Shown here piece by piece: positions 1 to 11,413 of a stretch of DNA of 64,000 nt; the stretch's first letter is position 1, and every line of letters begins with the position of its first letter. Below the pieces are notes generated by a model, which saw only the letters and a program-made list of their open reading frames with translations, had not been told where the DNA came from and did no database searches. The stretch covers positions 26,125,661 through 26,189,660 of the forward strand of contig CM067309.1 of NCBI GenBank assembly GCA_034231615.1, given 5' to 3'. This stretch comes from Meghimatium bilineatum (lineage: Eukaryota > Mollusca > Gastropoda > Stylommatophora > Philomycidae). A program made the translations under genes and the position numbers.

Positions 1-599
1 GTAACATTGTCCAAATGTAGTCAAAATGGCAGATTCTATGTTCATGTTGTAAACGATGTACAACTGGCTGAAGAGAAGAGCGAGGTTTGGATTAGGATCA
101 CGGTTGTTCTGTGTAGACTTTTCTTCAATGGTGATTTTTTGATTGGGTGGACAACCTCCAAGTGGAAAATGATATACCCTACGATTTATTAAGTATATTA
201 CAAGGGTCATCAAGAAATTGCCACCAGGTACACATATGAATGACTGTTTGCTATTGGGCAGAAATTCCCAAAGAACGCAACGCCAACTCGCTGTGAAATA
301 TATTCAGAACTCTCTTTAAGATATAAAAACAACATTCGAGCAACAGACCTCACAGTTTATGTGCTGGCCCAACATGGTTGATTAGAATAACAAAGAAACC
401 TGTCACAAGGGCCAGAGATGTGCCCTGATGTCCACGTCCATTTCGGCAGCATTTCTGGAACACCAAGTCAGAAAACACCAAGTTGATCAAAGTATCAATA
501 CAAACTGGAGGGGTAAGAGGAAATTCATACGGAAAACAGAATTCAGCTAAATAACATTAACATCGAATACTGGAAATGAAATATACAAAACAGCGCGGT

Positions 600-1470
600 C
601 CAGTGCTGGAACGTCCACTGTATGACTTTAACATCATGTTATTATTGGAGACACAGACTCAACACACCATGGCGAGGATATCCTCATCAGGGAAGGATTA
701 CCATACACACTACTAAACTTAACAGTGTGAGATAGAGAGGATAGAGAGTTGCAGGGAGTGCAGACAATAATCCAGGGCAGAAGGTGGAATATCATTGACA
801 TTTAGATGGGAAATGGCTCTAATAATAAGCCTGATGACTGGGAGTTCATTGCTGAACTAGACGATCTCCATGGAGATTTACTGCTGGTATGCAGAGATTT
901 AAGTGCACGCTATAGTGCTTGGGGAAACCCAAACAACAACACTCAGGGACTGACATATGTATCAAGTGCTTCTCAAGACTGACCTTACTCTTCAGAACTG
1001 TGAGAGCATAACCAGACTAGCTATCAATGACTCAGACTTGAGCATACACCTCACACTAGTGTCATGCCATGGTGTGACAGATACTAAATGGACTTCTCTC
1101 AAATATCACAATAAAAGCATGTTGTGCAAGACAGAAAGGAACTTGCTGAGATAGGAATGGGTTGCATTATTGAACTCAATCATCCATAGCATTACTGCCC
1201 GGGTCACACTGGGTCAGAGGAAACAAAAGAGCGGACAAATGCTGGCAAGCAATGCTGACAATGCCGGCAGGCAATGCTGTGATGGATGGCAAAATGCTGA
1301 GAAGAGATAAAGCTGACATGATTAATGCAGTCATGAATTCATTGCAAAATGAAGAAAATGAAAATGTGAATTAAAACATACACATACAAAGAATTACAGA
1401 AATAGGGGTGATTAAGAAGAGGGTATAAAATTTACTCTTTCTGGAAAAAATCGAAGATCACATAATCAAC
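600..1470 (+). pseudogene. Family D LINE remnant: decayed APE endonuclease joined to the end of an RNase H domain
   Basis: The plus strand reads as a degraded non-LTR element. Around 770-940 the translation resembles an APE endonuclease: a segment ending VCRDLSARYSAWG corresponds to the GDFNAR..WG motif. At 1000-1120 SDLSIHLTLVSCHG fits the later endonuclease region. From about 1189 the frame reads CPGHTG and then GNKRADK, the end of an RNase H domain, followed by a tail that matches other family D copies (15.3, 38.3 and 47.0 kb). The reverse transcriptase that should lie between is missing, so the copy is internally deleted. Stops and frameshifts are frequent and it is not functional. Bases 1-600 upstream show nothing I recognise. 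Confidence 0.6.
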
Positions 1471-1548
1471 ACCTGACTGGGGCTTTGTCTACTATTGTCT
1501 TTTCCCAGGTAGTTTGTTATCCACACTTGCTGCTAAGCGTAAAGGTGA

Positions 1549-1755
1549 TTAGAGCTCAAGCTTGTATTCTAAAGCCAGATATGTGACCTCGGCTGTGCTA
1601 TGACCGTGTTTATTCAGGATGTCCCTGACATTTTCTATCCATCTTTTCCATGGTCTTCCTCTGGCTTGGTACCCTGATCTCATTTGGTTATATGCCTGTA
1701 TGGGCAACTTGTCATGATGCATTCTCATAATGTGGCTGAACCACAAGAAATGGAC
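1549..1755 (-). pseudogene. Family C LINE 3' end (RT C-terminus fragment)
   Basis: The minus-strand frame begins WFSHIMRM and contains IQAYN and ARGRPWKRWIENVRDIL before its stop. This is the typical C-terminal segment of non-LTR reverse transcriptases and matches family C copies at 5961-6200, 13200-13285 and 22600-22680. Only this terminal piece remains. Confidence 0.65.
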
Positions 1756-1859
1756 AGTCAAGACATCTATTTTAGTAAGATTAGATAACATCATTTCAAA
1801 CAAGTATAATTGAAGGTGAGTAGAACGAAATGCATGTCCAAAAAAATGTATTTTCATCT

Positions 1860-2680
1860 AACATCCATGTTTGTGGTGTAATTTTTGTATTTTATTGTTA
1901 CAATTCTTATATTTTTATATTGTGTATGGATTCCAAATTAAATTATCTTTCCTTTGATACCTTATATGACCTTCCATAACTAATACTTTGTTTTCAGGAA
2001 ACTTGCACCTAAATCATGTTGTGGTCCAAAAATTTAGTATAAAATTAATTTCATCCGAACCCCAGAACAATTACGTCCTGAAAGAATTAACTCAACTGTT
2101 TATCCAAGTTCATTCCAAGAGACAATTAAAGGCAATTCAGTTCTGTACGTTTTGGGTTTCTTTTGCTAAATTTAGTGGTGACACTGATATTTTAGTATAT
2201 ATTTTAGTGGCAACAGTGATTTCTGCACAATAGTGTCCTTTGCGGGTTTTATTTGATCTGGTCTTAGGAAGAAGTATTGTTGCAAACAATGATTTTAACA
2301 CACTACCCAGTACTTTAATTATTCTCTGTGCTGGGAACGTTGTCTTTATACCGAACTTAGGAAATTATTGTCCACGTGCATTGACAGTGTTACTCAGTGT
2401 ATCTACAGTACACAAATACTAGTAACACATGTATTTTGATTCTAGGCCTACTATAATATACATCGTTTAATTTATATTATAAGTTTTTGTTTGCCTCCTA
2501 GACCTAGGCCTATAGTTAAATAATAGAATATGTTATTTGTTTATGTAGGCCTAAATCTGATCTAATAAGTCTAAAGACTTATCTTAAACCAATATTTTAT
2601 TGTCACAATGTTTCTTTTTAGTAATTACAAACGGAAAATGAGAAAATTATGTCGCTGACTGAAAATGAAGCCATCGCTGC
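1860..2680. other. AT-rich stretch with no recognised gene
   Basis: I see no coding sequence here. Short open frames on the plus strand lack codon structure or known motifs. Bases 2160-2225 carry, on the minus strand, a GTTGCCACTAAAAT motif that also occurs in AT-rich DNA at 8056-8235 and 27527-27542, which suggests a dispersed old repeat. Confidence 0.4.
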
Positions 2681-2682
2681 TA

Positions 2683-3597
2683 TAGATGCACGATCCCTTC
2701 CGATCACAGGTGCACAATCTCCACGAGTCATAGATGTACGGTCTCCGCCGATAATAGATGCACATTCTCCGCTATTCACAGATGCACAATCTCCGCTTTT
2801 CATAGATGCACGATCCCTGCTGATAGAGCTGTACAATCTCCACAGGTCATAGTTATACGACCTCTGCCGATAGCCGATGCACAATCTCCGCTATTCATAG
2901 GTGCACGTTCTCCACCGGTCATAAATGCTCGATCTCCGCCAGTCATAGATGCATCATTGCTGCTGGTCATAGTTGCACGATCTCTGCCCATCATAGATGC
3001 ACGATCTCTGGTCGTCATAGATGCACGATCTCCGCCGGTCATAGATGCATGATCTCCGCCGTTCATAGATGCACATTCTCCGCCGGTCATAGTTGCACGA
3101 TCTCTGCTGGTTTTAGATGGACATTCTCCGCCGGTCATAGTTGCACAATCTCTGCCAGTCATAGATGGACATTCTCAGCTGTTCATAGTTGCACGATCTC
3201 TGCCGGTCATAGATGCACATTCTCCGCCGGTCATAGTTGCACGATCTCTGCCGGTCATAGATGGACATTCTCCGCCGGTCATAGTTGCACAATCTCTGCC
3301 AGTCATAGATGGACATTCTCAGCTGTTCATAGTTGCACGATCTCTGCCGGTCATAGATGGACATTCTCCGCCGGTCATATATGCATGATCTCCACCATTC
3401 ATAGATGGAATTCTCCGCCGGTCATATATGCATGATCTCCGCCGTTCATAGATGGACATTCTCCGTCGGTCATAGTTGCACGATCTCTGCCGTTCATAGA
3501 TGCATGATCTCCGCCGGTCATATATGCATGATCTCCGCTGGTCATAGTTGCCCGATCGCCGTTCATAGATGCACATTCTCCGCCGTTCATAGATAGT
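2683..3597. repeat. 24-bp minisatellite, about 38 units
   Basis: Units alternate around catagttgcacgatctctgc and catagatggacattctccgc, each 24 bp. A higher-order duplication of 144 bp (six units) is visible between about 3121 and 3265. Because 24 is a multiple of three, all frames repeat every eight codons, so overlapping open frames appear on both strands. A unit near 3405 has lost one base and one near 3550 is three bases short, which breaks individual frames. There is no evidence that it is translated. Confidence 0.95.
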
Positions 3598-3734
3598 TGA
3601 AATTATAGTCAAACGCATTATAGAGCACTCCAACAAGTTGTTATAGTTTCAAACGGATCTTTTTTTTTTGCGTGTGGATGGAGCCCTTCTCACCATTGTG
3701 TATGACTTTACGGTTTTTCATGCTCAATTACGCT

Positions 3735-4335
3735 TTTTCATAACTTTTTTTTATGGTTTTCGGTCTCAACAGGTTGACAGGTATGATATGATAACACCGG
3801 AATAACGCAGGAATTAAATAAGCACATTTTTGTGCGTGTGATGATTGACTTTGACTTCCAGATATTAGACAGTCTGTTAAATGCACTTGATGCTAGGGCA
3901 ATGCGAGTTGTAATTTCTGTCATAACATCACCGTTGAGTGTTAATTTTCTTCCTAGATAGGAGAATTTGTGTACTTTTTCAAGTAATTTCATTAGGTAAA
4001 TTGGTGAAGTCCATAATTTTTGTTTTTGATGAATTGATTTGAATTGATTTTGATGAATTGAGACCTATGTGTCCTGTGATGAATTTTAATCTATCAGTTT
4101 TTGTTTGTGCATCTTAATGGTTTTCACTCAATAGTGCAAGATCATCACAAAATTCAGGTCTTCTAGTGTTGTTTTATTTATCCATTTGATTCCTAAATTT
4201 GTGTTGGATGTGCTTTTTCTCATAGCCCAGTCAATTGCGATATTGAATAGTAATGGTGACATAGGGCAGCCTTGTTTAACACCAGTAATCACAGGGAACC
4301 ATTCTGAATTGTTCTAACACATTTTTAGCTTAGCT
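3735..4335 (-). pseudogene. Family R (BovB-like RTE) RT fragment
   Basis: Read on the minus strand, about 4330-4220 gives a run containing GVKQGCPMSPLLFNIAIDWA, the RT motif B region. Bases 3992-3740 give SYLGRKLTLNGDVMTEI and FNRLSNIWKSK, the connection region after the YADD motif, which has been lost to a deletion or frameshift. The same sequence occurs in the longer family R copy at 52.2-53.4 kb. Confidence 0.7.
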
Positions 4336-4412
4336 ATGCAGAGATTGTGATCAATAATAAAATAGAATATAATAAAATAGAATATAATAGATAGATGCAA
4401 GTTTAGACTAAC

Positions 4413-4611
4413 CTTTATGTGTATGTGACATATCACAATGGGACTCTTCTGAGCATGGTTTATCTCCAACTTCTAGATCATCCAGGTCTGCCAACTTAAC
4501 TACGGTTCCCTTCACTAATACAAAATCCTTTAAGCTCAACTTTTTAAACCGCAGACTCCCAAAAGGGCTGGCTTCCAAGAAGAACAATAGATGTCCTATT
4601 TGCAGTGCCAT
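4413..4611 (-). CDS. PKDCC: PKDCC/VLK-like secretory-pathway kinase, exon with the metal-binding loop
   Basis: This minus-strand exon is 199 nt, from an acceptor (ttcttgcag/ATGG) to a donor (AAAG/GTTAGT), and starts in phase 0 and ends in phase 1. It encodes 66 residues including FLEASPFGSLRFKKL, KDFVLVKGTVVKLADLDDLE and a PC..ESHC cysteine pair. In the VLK family this part of the C-lobe has a DLDD segment in place of DFG, followed by a cysteine-containing stretch, and the match is convincing. No HRD motif is present; HRD is also unclear in the family. The preceding exon (9902-9713) ends in phase 0, so the two join in frame after WSQRVS. The remaining C-terminus, roughly a hundred residues by comparison with the family, is not found in bases 1-4412 and is probably beyond the window. 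Confidence 0.8.
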
Positions 4612-4939
4612 CTGCAAGAATGACGAATAAATGTCAATGATAATAAACTAATTTCAACACAAAAATATGTTGCAGAAAGTATTATTAATCAATCAATATC
4701 ATGCTGAGTGGTGTAGGTGATCATGTTTTTACAACTCTGTCTCTTGTATTGATAATAGTTTCAGTTGGTCGCCCATGTGTTGTCGAGGACCAAGAGGGGA
4801 GCAAAGAATAGCAACACTGTTTTACCTTCCATACATGTCATAAGAGGCAACTAAGGAAGTTATGAGGTGGAGTTGGCAGTCACATCCCATATAGGTCAAA
4901 GCAATGTTGAAGTTGAATGACTTCAGGCTGAAAGGCGCA

Positions 4940-5043
4940 GATATCCCACCAATGCTGTAAACTATGATACATGCATTCCATTGTCCAGATTACATCCTGC
5001 TAATCTGAAGGAGTTTTGAGAATCAACACAGAAGAAGAAGAAT
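4940..5043 (+). mobile_element. Diverged copy of the (GAA)-tailed 157-bp SINE-like repeat
   Basis: The stretch tgcattccattgtccagatt followed by acatcctgctaatct and gagaatcaacacagaagaag follows the second half of the repeat at 13477-13633, including the GAA tail. The 5' half is not recognisable and no clear target duplication is seen. Confidence 0.55.
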
Positions 5044-5221
5044 TCAGTTGATGACATCTGACAACCATTCAGAAATTTCTCTCTGTCTTCCTCTGTCTCT
5101 TGTGTTGTTAATAAGTTCAGTTGGTGACAACTTTTTTGTGCCAAAGTGACAACCAATCCAGAAATGTATTTCTATATCTTCCTCTGTCTCTTCTCCCCTT
5201 AATCTTTCCAGTGGTTTAAAC

Positions 5222-5572
5222 ACTATGAAAATATGCAGAGCAACAGAACAGCTAAATGTGTATGCAAACGGCACAAAACTAAAACAGACATCAGAATTTA
5301 AATATCTAGGAAGAATTTTTAAATTTTTACAGAAGACGGCAGAATTGATAACTGAGATGAGGTGCCAAAAAGCAAATGCTGTAACATACTGTCAACCGCT
5401 GCTTAAAAACCCATCTTTACTCCAACGTTATGTTATTAGTGCCAGACATGTCTCCCTGACAAAAACACTCTTAAGAAAGATTACAACATGTGAGATGAAA
5501 TACCTGAGAAAGGCTATAAATGTCACCTGAAGATAATGAAGACATCAGAAAGATAGTAGAGACCATATCATG
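5222..5572 (+). pseudogene. Family C RT fragment, left part (split by an RTE insertion)
   Basis: The frame contains EFKYLGRIF and CEMKYLRKAINVT, matching EFKYLGSIF and CEMKCLRKAAMVT in the longer family C copy at 12.0-13.3 kb. It is cut after the segment for RKIVETIS by the family R insertion at 5573-5960 and resumes at 5961. Confidence 0.75.
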
Positions 5573-5960
5573 AAAATATTACGGTTTTCCGGTGTGTTTT
5601 CAAGATGGAGGAATGTTTTTCTTCTTTCTTGGATTACTTGGTTTTTCGGTTGTGTAAACTGTTGCCAACATAAAACCTACCACTATTTATGAACCAGAAC
5701 CATAGTTGGATTTACATCGGCCATGTTCTCAGAATGAACAGCCTAAGAATTCCCCAGCAGTCACTATATTGGGTGCCACCTGGAGTAAGAAGAAAAGGAA
5801 GACCTAGAGAAACTCTACAAAGAACCATTAATAGAGAAAGCATGTTAATGAACCTAAACAACATGCAACAATTGAAAGAACTGGCAACACAAAGACAGAA
5901 ATGGAAAGCTATGGTTTCTGCCCTATGCGCCGCCTATGGCCCTGGAGGAACATAACATAA
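5573..5960 (+). mobile_element. 5'-truncated family R RTE insertion with 9-bp target duplication
   Basis: The 388-bp insert ends in an RTE C-terminus: YIGHVLRM, RRKGRPRETLQRTI and QRQKWKAMVSALCAAYGPGG, then a stop and a short tail aacataacataa. It is flanked by catatcatg at 5564-5572 and 5961-5969, and family C sequence continues on both sides. The first 115 bases of the insert do not match the other R copies and may be a rearranged 5' junction. A second copy with the same C-terminus and tail lies at 26099-26312. Confidence 0.85.
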
Positions 5961-6204
5961 CATATCATGCAAACAATATATAGAAAGACAGCACATCAAC
6001 TGGTTCGGACACCTTATGCAAATGGAACCATCACAACCAGCCATCCAGGCGTACAACAGCAGAAAGAATGGCTACAAGGCAAGAGGAAGAACAATATAGG
6101 AAGATTCAATCAGAGAGATTTTTTTAAACCATGGCCTGGTCATGGCAAGCACAACAAAGATGGCCAAAGACAGCAAACGTAAACTCCCCACAACGCCTGA
6201 TGGC
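5961..6204 (+). pseudogene. Family C LINE C-terminus, right part
   Basis: After the RTE insertion the frame resumes as CKQYIERQHINWFGHLMQM, then IQAYN and KARGR, the normal C-terminal block of family C. A frameshift in the GRPRKRW region and later stops show it is dead. Confidence 0.75.
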
Positions 6205-7520
6205 ATTTGTGGAAAAGACAATAGATAGACTAAATGTTCAAGTTTCACTTTCCTTATTACTAATTAGTCAAGTCAACAAAATACTACTGCACATCATAAT
6301 GATAAGAATACAACGCAAATTAGAAACAGAAATTCATGAAGTTAAAGCCGGTTTTCGAGTAGGAAGAGGAACAGACCACATATTTAACATGAGGAATATA
6401 CTTGAGAAATGTAGAGAATACAGCTTAGATCTACATATGTGTTTCATAGACTACACCAAGGCGTTTGATTGTGTTAAACATCACCAGCTGTGGTCTATCA
6501 TGGGAGACATGGACTTCCCCAAACATCTAATACATCTTATTGAAACACTATATCATGAACAACAAGCAGCAGTAAGAGTGGAGGGAGAAACATCTGAATG
6601 ATTCGTTGCTCAAAGTAAAGTGAGGCAGGGGTACACTCTATCCCCTTATCTTTTTAACATCTATGTAGAGAATATAATGAGAAATGTAAGAGAAGAACTA
6701 GAGGAAAATGAGTTTCATCCAATAAATATCAGTGGGTACAAGATTCCAGGAATAAGATATGACACAGTCCTCCTTACTACACATCCTGAGGGACTGAAAC
6801 AGCTAATCACAACAACAAATAAATACATCGAGATCCAAAATCTATATCTAAACGCACAGAAAATAAGTTATGACAACAGATAAAACAAAGATCAAACCAA
6901 TAATCAACATAGACAATATAGAACTAGAATGTTTAAACAAATTTGAATATCTGAGTGCAAATATAAACAGTTCCGGAGATTGTTCAGTCGAGATTAGAAG
7001 ACTTGCAATTGCAACACTCAAATTAACACAAATGAGAAAGCTGTGGCAAAGTAGTAATAACGACACTAAATTAACACTTTTAACCCTTATAAGATCATGT
7101 GTTTTCACAATGTCAACATATGGATGCGAGATTTGGACTTTAAACAAGACAATATCTAAAAGAATAAATTCATTTGAAATGAAGTGCTACAGAAAGATCA
7201 TACGAATATCATGAACAGAAAAAAAAACCACTGAAGTTTTGAAATTACTGAAACTGAAGGCTGGCTAAATACCATCATAAGAAGGAAGCTAAAGTATTTT
7301 GGACACTTAAAGCGACATAATGGTATCGAAAGGCTGATTCTAGAGGGCAGAGTGCCAGGTAAGAGAAGAAGATGTCCAAAAAGACAATGGACCAGCGACA
7401 TCGAAGAATGTATGCACAAGTCTCTGGCCAATGCAGGCCTGCTTGCACGGAACAGAGAAGCATTCAGGGTATCCACGATGAAGACAACATTCTGGAAAGA
7501 ATATGTCACTTGATATATAC
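6205..7520 (+). pseudogene. Family B RT, 5'-truncated and frame-shifted
   Basis: RT motifs run in order: AGFRVGRGT, CFIDYTKAFDCV (motif A), then an in-frame stop, VRQGYTLSPYLFNIY (motif B), and a damaged motif C where YADD reads IRYDTVLL. After a frameshift near 6880 come KFEYLSANINSSGDC, TYGCEIWTLNK and a degraded C-terminus ending at the codons for TTFWKEYVT, just before 7512. The better preserved family B copy at 56087-57740 shows the intended protein. The lost catalytic aspartates make this copy inactive. Confidence 0.85.
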
Positions 7521-7607
7521 ATCACATGCCCTAACTATCTTGATTATCTGTTTCTAATTTTTGCTATAATTTGCCGCTTTACTTCAGCATCTGTGAGAAC
7601 TTTTACA

Positions 7608-7870
7608 TTAGTTTTCTTTGCTGTATGGAATTTTCATCATTCTTCTTAAAAACCATATCTCAGTTGCCTCCAACTCACTTTGATCATTTTTCTTTACAAT
7701 GCATGATGCGCATCCATACATTTGTGTATGTTTTGATAGTACTCCATTGCATAGAATGTTTCGGATCTTTTGAAATGCTGAGTTGGTCTGTGCTATCCTG
7801 CTCTTTATAAGTATTATAACATACCATACAAATGGTACAGGAGACAGTAGCTTACACATGTAAGACACTG
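7608..7870 (-). pseudogene. Family E LINE RT C-terminal fragment
   Basis: The minus strand reads FQKIRNILCN and then LEATEIWFLRRMMKIPYS, matching LEAAEMWFIRRMLRIPWT at 11740-12012. Only about 85 codons remain and the flanks do not continue the gene. Confidence 0.65.
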
Positions 7871-8940
7871 ATTCTTCTTCTTTTTCTGCTTTTAAGTTAT
7901 AAGGGCTGTATGTTAGCTGGTATTTCTTGTACCAAGCAGTACAGTTTCATCTCAATGTTAGTATTTCCTTGGTTAGTGTTTTTTTTGTGTCAATAAATCT
8001 ATGTCTGTGAGACCTGGACTCTGCGAATTTAGAGAGAAAATGTGGTTTAACTATAATGCGTTTAATAGCAGTGTTGCCACTAAAATAAAAATTTAAACCT
8101 GCAAAAATTATTTGATGTAAAAATAATTAAAATTAAAATAACATAAATCACTGCTGCCAATAAAAAGAAATAAATACTGCAAAAAATCAAGTGTTGCCAC
8201 TATAGTGAAGAAAAAAATCATTTTCACCACTTATTGAAGAAAAAAATACTACAAAAGTAAAGAACTGTAGAACAAGTAAAATGATATACAAAGTATTGTA
8301 TGGGCATACAGAGTCAAACTTTGCAAAATACCGTACATGTACTGCCGGATACAAGTAGTTGATGCTTATGTTTGTGTTTTACATAAGTACTATTGTTATA
8401 TAGTTTTACAGCATTCTCACTTATTATGGATACTGTTTTCAATATTCTTATGGCCTGTGTATAAGAATGTGTGATGGTTTATTATCCAACCTGTCCTTGG
8501 ACTTTACAGGTCAACAAATATCGTTGGGTGGCAGTCTATTGGATGGAGGAAGCAAGCAGAGGTTTAGGCTTGGATCAATTATAACTATTTCAGACAAGGC
8601 GCCTTGCTACCTTCAATATATCTCGTATAAGATAGACAGTATAATTGACCAACTCACAATTGGGATTATAAACCCAATTCTCTCTGTATGATTGTGTTCA
8701 TAATGGGTGTCAGTCAAGTTGGACTTGGGTTGCTTCACCCTCAAAGATGAGGACTTGCTCTACTATAACCATACCAACAAATCCAGAGTCTGTGTATTAG
8801 TCACCCTACATTTGCTTGACACTTTTCCCTTGTGCAATGGGGATCTATTCATAGCATTATTTCATACCCATGGGTACCTTTTCTTTGTGTATCTTATACC
8901 TGAAGCATGACTCCTACTTTAAGTGGGTTATCTTGTACCT
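7871..8940. other. Non-coding stretch with no recognised gene
   Basis: Bases 8056-8235 are very AT-rich and contain three copies of a GTTGCCACT or CTGCCAATA-like motif. Around 8655-8680 AATTGGG and CCCAATT form a perfect 7-bp hairpin stem. Plus-strand open frames at 8467-8910 show no family resemblance. Confidence 0.3.
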
Positions 8941-9240
8941 GGAAAGTGGGAAATTAGAGGCAACAGAGATGTGGTTTTACAGAATAATGCTGAGAATACA
9001 ATGGACTGCCATAAAAACTAATGTAGAGGTGTTGAAAGAGTCAAATGCGAAATGGACCTTAATCAACAATATTAAGAAAAAGGCAATCTTCTTTTTTTGG
9101 CCACTTCATGAGACAGGCAGGTTTAGAGAACATAGTCACAACAGGCAAAATTGAAGGCAACAGAGACAGAGGGCGACAACGTGAGAAAATATTAGAAAGT
9201 TTGACAGCCTGACACAGCAAGGAAACAACAGAGACCAATG
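8941..9240 (+). pseudogene. Family E LINE 3' end
   Basis: The frame LEATEMWFYRIMLRIQWTA is followed by a frame-shifted KIEGNRDRGRQREKILESLT, the usual C-terminal basic block of this element type. It is the plus-strand counterpart of 7608-7870 and 11740-12012. Confidence 0.7.
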
Positions 9241-9712
9241 GGAACAATGAACAATGGGAAACCCCACAATAGCAATGGAAAATCTCACGAGAGCATTGGG
9301 AAACCATTTGTGCCTCAAGTTCTTTGTACTCCAAGAAAGAGTTTCTGTAAGGAAACATTATTTTTTTTAATTTTAGGAAGCACTTTCATGTGGGCAAGTA
9401 CTTGCATACACCACATGGAATTACAAATTTCTGAAAAAAGATATGTACCAAAATACCTGTGACAGAATGTTTTATAAACTATTATGATGTGTTGAGGGCC
9501 ACAAAATATATTCACAAAGGCTGCATCTGACTCACAGGACTCCTGTTGGATAGCCTAAACAAAAATAGCTCTTCTACTTCAATTGATTCTGCAATATTCA
9601 GGTCTACTTTACATTATCCATGTTCTAGATGCCACCAAACTTCCCACAACATATGTCAGATGTTATACTTCAACTAAATTTAAGTTACACAAGCCAAACT
9701 ACATTTACTCAC

Positions 9713-9902
9713 TGACACTCTCTGAGACCATGTTGCACTGCTGATGAAAGACAGAGTCAGAGGAGTTCCCACTTCTGTCACAATAACAAGGCCTTTCTCC
9801 TGTAGTCGAATTGCTATACGATTACCTCGTAGGCAGTAGCCCTTCATCAGAAGAATGTTGGGATGTCTGAGAGCAGTTAGCATGAGAACCTCTCTTAGGA
9901 GT
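9713..9902 (-). CDS. PKDCC: PKDCC/VLK-like kinase, N-lobe exon
   Basis: This minus-strand exon is 190 nt. The acceptor reads ctctttaaag/A and the donor TCA/GTGAGT. It enters in phase 2, completing the AGA codon left open by the exon ending at 19029, and leaves in phase 0. The protein reads LLREVLMLTALRHPNILLMK, then GYCLRGN, LVIVTEVGTPL and ATWSQRVS: a kinase helix C to hinge region with the HPN turn and the TE.G.PL hinge typical of VLK-like kinases. A 52-bp minisatellite begins about 65 bases upstream of the acceptor. No stop or frameshift is present, which argues against a pseudogene. Confidence 0.82.
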
Positions 9903-9965
9903 CTTTAAAGAGTATATGATAAATATTTAAAAAAATAAAGTCATCTTGATTTCATTTCTTACTAT

Positions 9966-10440
9966 TAAACTATGATAATGTGAACTTGTGCTGCATGGAG
10001 TGTGAAGGAACATTAGTACAACTATGATAATGTGAACTTGTGCTGCATGGAGTGTGAAGGAACATTAGTACAACTATGATAATGTGAACCTGTGCTGCAT
10101 GGAGTGTGAAGGAACATTAGTACAACTATGATAATGTGAACTTGTGCTGCATGGAGTGTGAAGGAACATTAGTACAACTATGATAATGTGAACTTGTGCT
10201 GCATGGAGTGTGAAGGAACATTAGTACAACTATGATAATGTGAACCTGTTCTGCATGGAGTGTGGACGAACATTGGTACAAATATAATAATCACATTAAT
10301 GTGAACCTGTGCTGCATGGAGTGTGGAGGAACATTGGTACAACTATGATAATGTGAACCTGTGCTGCATGCAGTGTGGAGGAACATTGGGACAAATATGA
10401 CCCTGTGCTGCATGAAGTGTTGAGGAACATTGATGCAAAC
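9966..10440. repeat. 52-bp minisatellite, about 9 copies
   Basis: The unit starts aactatgataatgtgaac and continues through tgctgcatggagtgtgaagg. The first five copies are almost identical with a 52-bp period (9968, 10020 and onward); the later copies are diverged and shortened. It lies in the large kinase intron next to the exon at 9902. Confidence 0.95.
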
Positions 10441-10479
10441 ACAAGTAGCATGTTAATTACACAGTGCTGCTACAATATG

Positions 10480-10760
10480 TATGATTCTAGCTGGTCCCAT
10501 CATGTTACAGTTACTAAATATGTTACAACTATATAAATGACCCCATTTTGTTACAATTACTCGATATGCTAAAACTATCTAACTGACACACATCCTGTGA
10601 CAGGTACTAGGTATGTTAGAACTATCTAACATATTAGGACAGTTACTGGATCTACTATAACTATCTAACTGATTTCAACTTGTGACAGTTACTAGATATG
10701 CTAGAACTATCTAACTGACCCTATCTTGTAATAGTTACTCAATGTGATAGAAAGTTTAAA
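10480..10760. repeat. About 47-bp minisatellite, 5-6 diverged copies
   Basis: Repeated blocks read actatctaactgac, then cttgtgacagttactagata, then tgctaga. It is a separate array from the adjacent 52-bp repeat. Confidence 0.85.
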
Positions 10761-11413
10761 TTACAGTCAAAGAAACAATTCAATATGACCGGAAGTGCAT
10801 AACAATTGTAAATCATTCAACTACAACAAAATAAGCAGCCAAATTCAATTAATTGCATACAATAATGCATAAAAAGTCTAAAAGTCTTTGATGTATCCCA
10901 AATATCTCTGTTATGTGATTGTGGACATCGCGGGCCTTACTCACCATGTATTATATTTTTGATAGTCTTTTTGTCAAAACGTTGACTTCTGTGCATTACA
11001 CTGTGTGTGCTTCCATTGATCAGCAAAACTTGATGAGCCTGTTTACTATTTTTGCCTAATAGCATATCACATGCTTATTATAACTACATATCAATAATGA
11101 AGAGTCATTATTGAACATGTTGAGTAAGGAACTTGTAGACCACATCAAATGAGAAATCATTATTAACATGTTAACTCATTGGGGATCAATCCACGATATA
11201 ACGGCTCAATATTAAAGTTCTACTGGACCATTCGCCAGATCATCGGTTTATGATTTTTGATTTATCATATATTGATCAGTTATAGGCCTATTTCGTTTTG
11301 CCCAATACAAGTTTTTATGTTAACCTCAAAACATCTGAGAAATGTTCAATTCCATTTTAATATCTTAGAATGAAGCACATGGTGTCAGAAATAGATATTT
11401 GTGAACTCATAAG
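10761..11413. other. Intronic stretch with no gene; one hammerhead-like motif
   Basis: I see no coding sequence. At 10958-10986 ttgatagtctttttgtca followed by aaacgttgac is one of eight related GAAACGTC-type motifs in the window (see findings). Confidence 0.3.

Noticed and set aside
2683..3597. Possible CRISPR array
   Set aside because: There are no unique spacers; units are contiguous 24-bp repeats in an intron-bearing eukaryotic context.
2800..3636. Overlapping 100-codon-plus frames on both strands encoding 8-residue repeats
   Set aside because: They follow from the 24-bp period of the minisatellite; no start context or conserved flank supports a gene.
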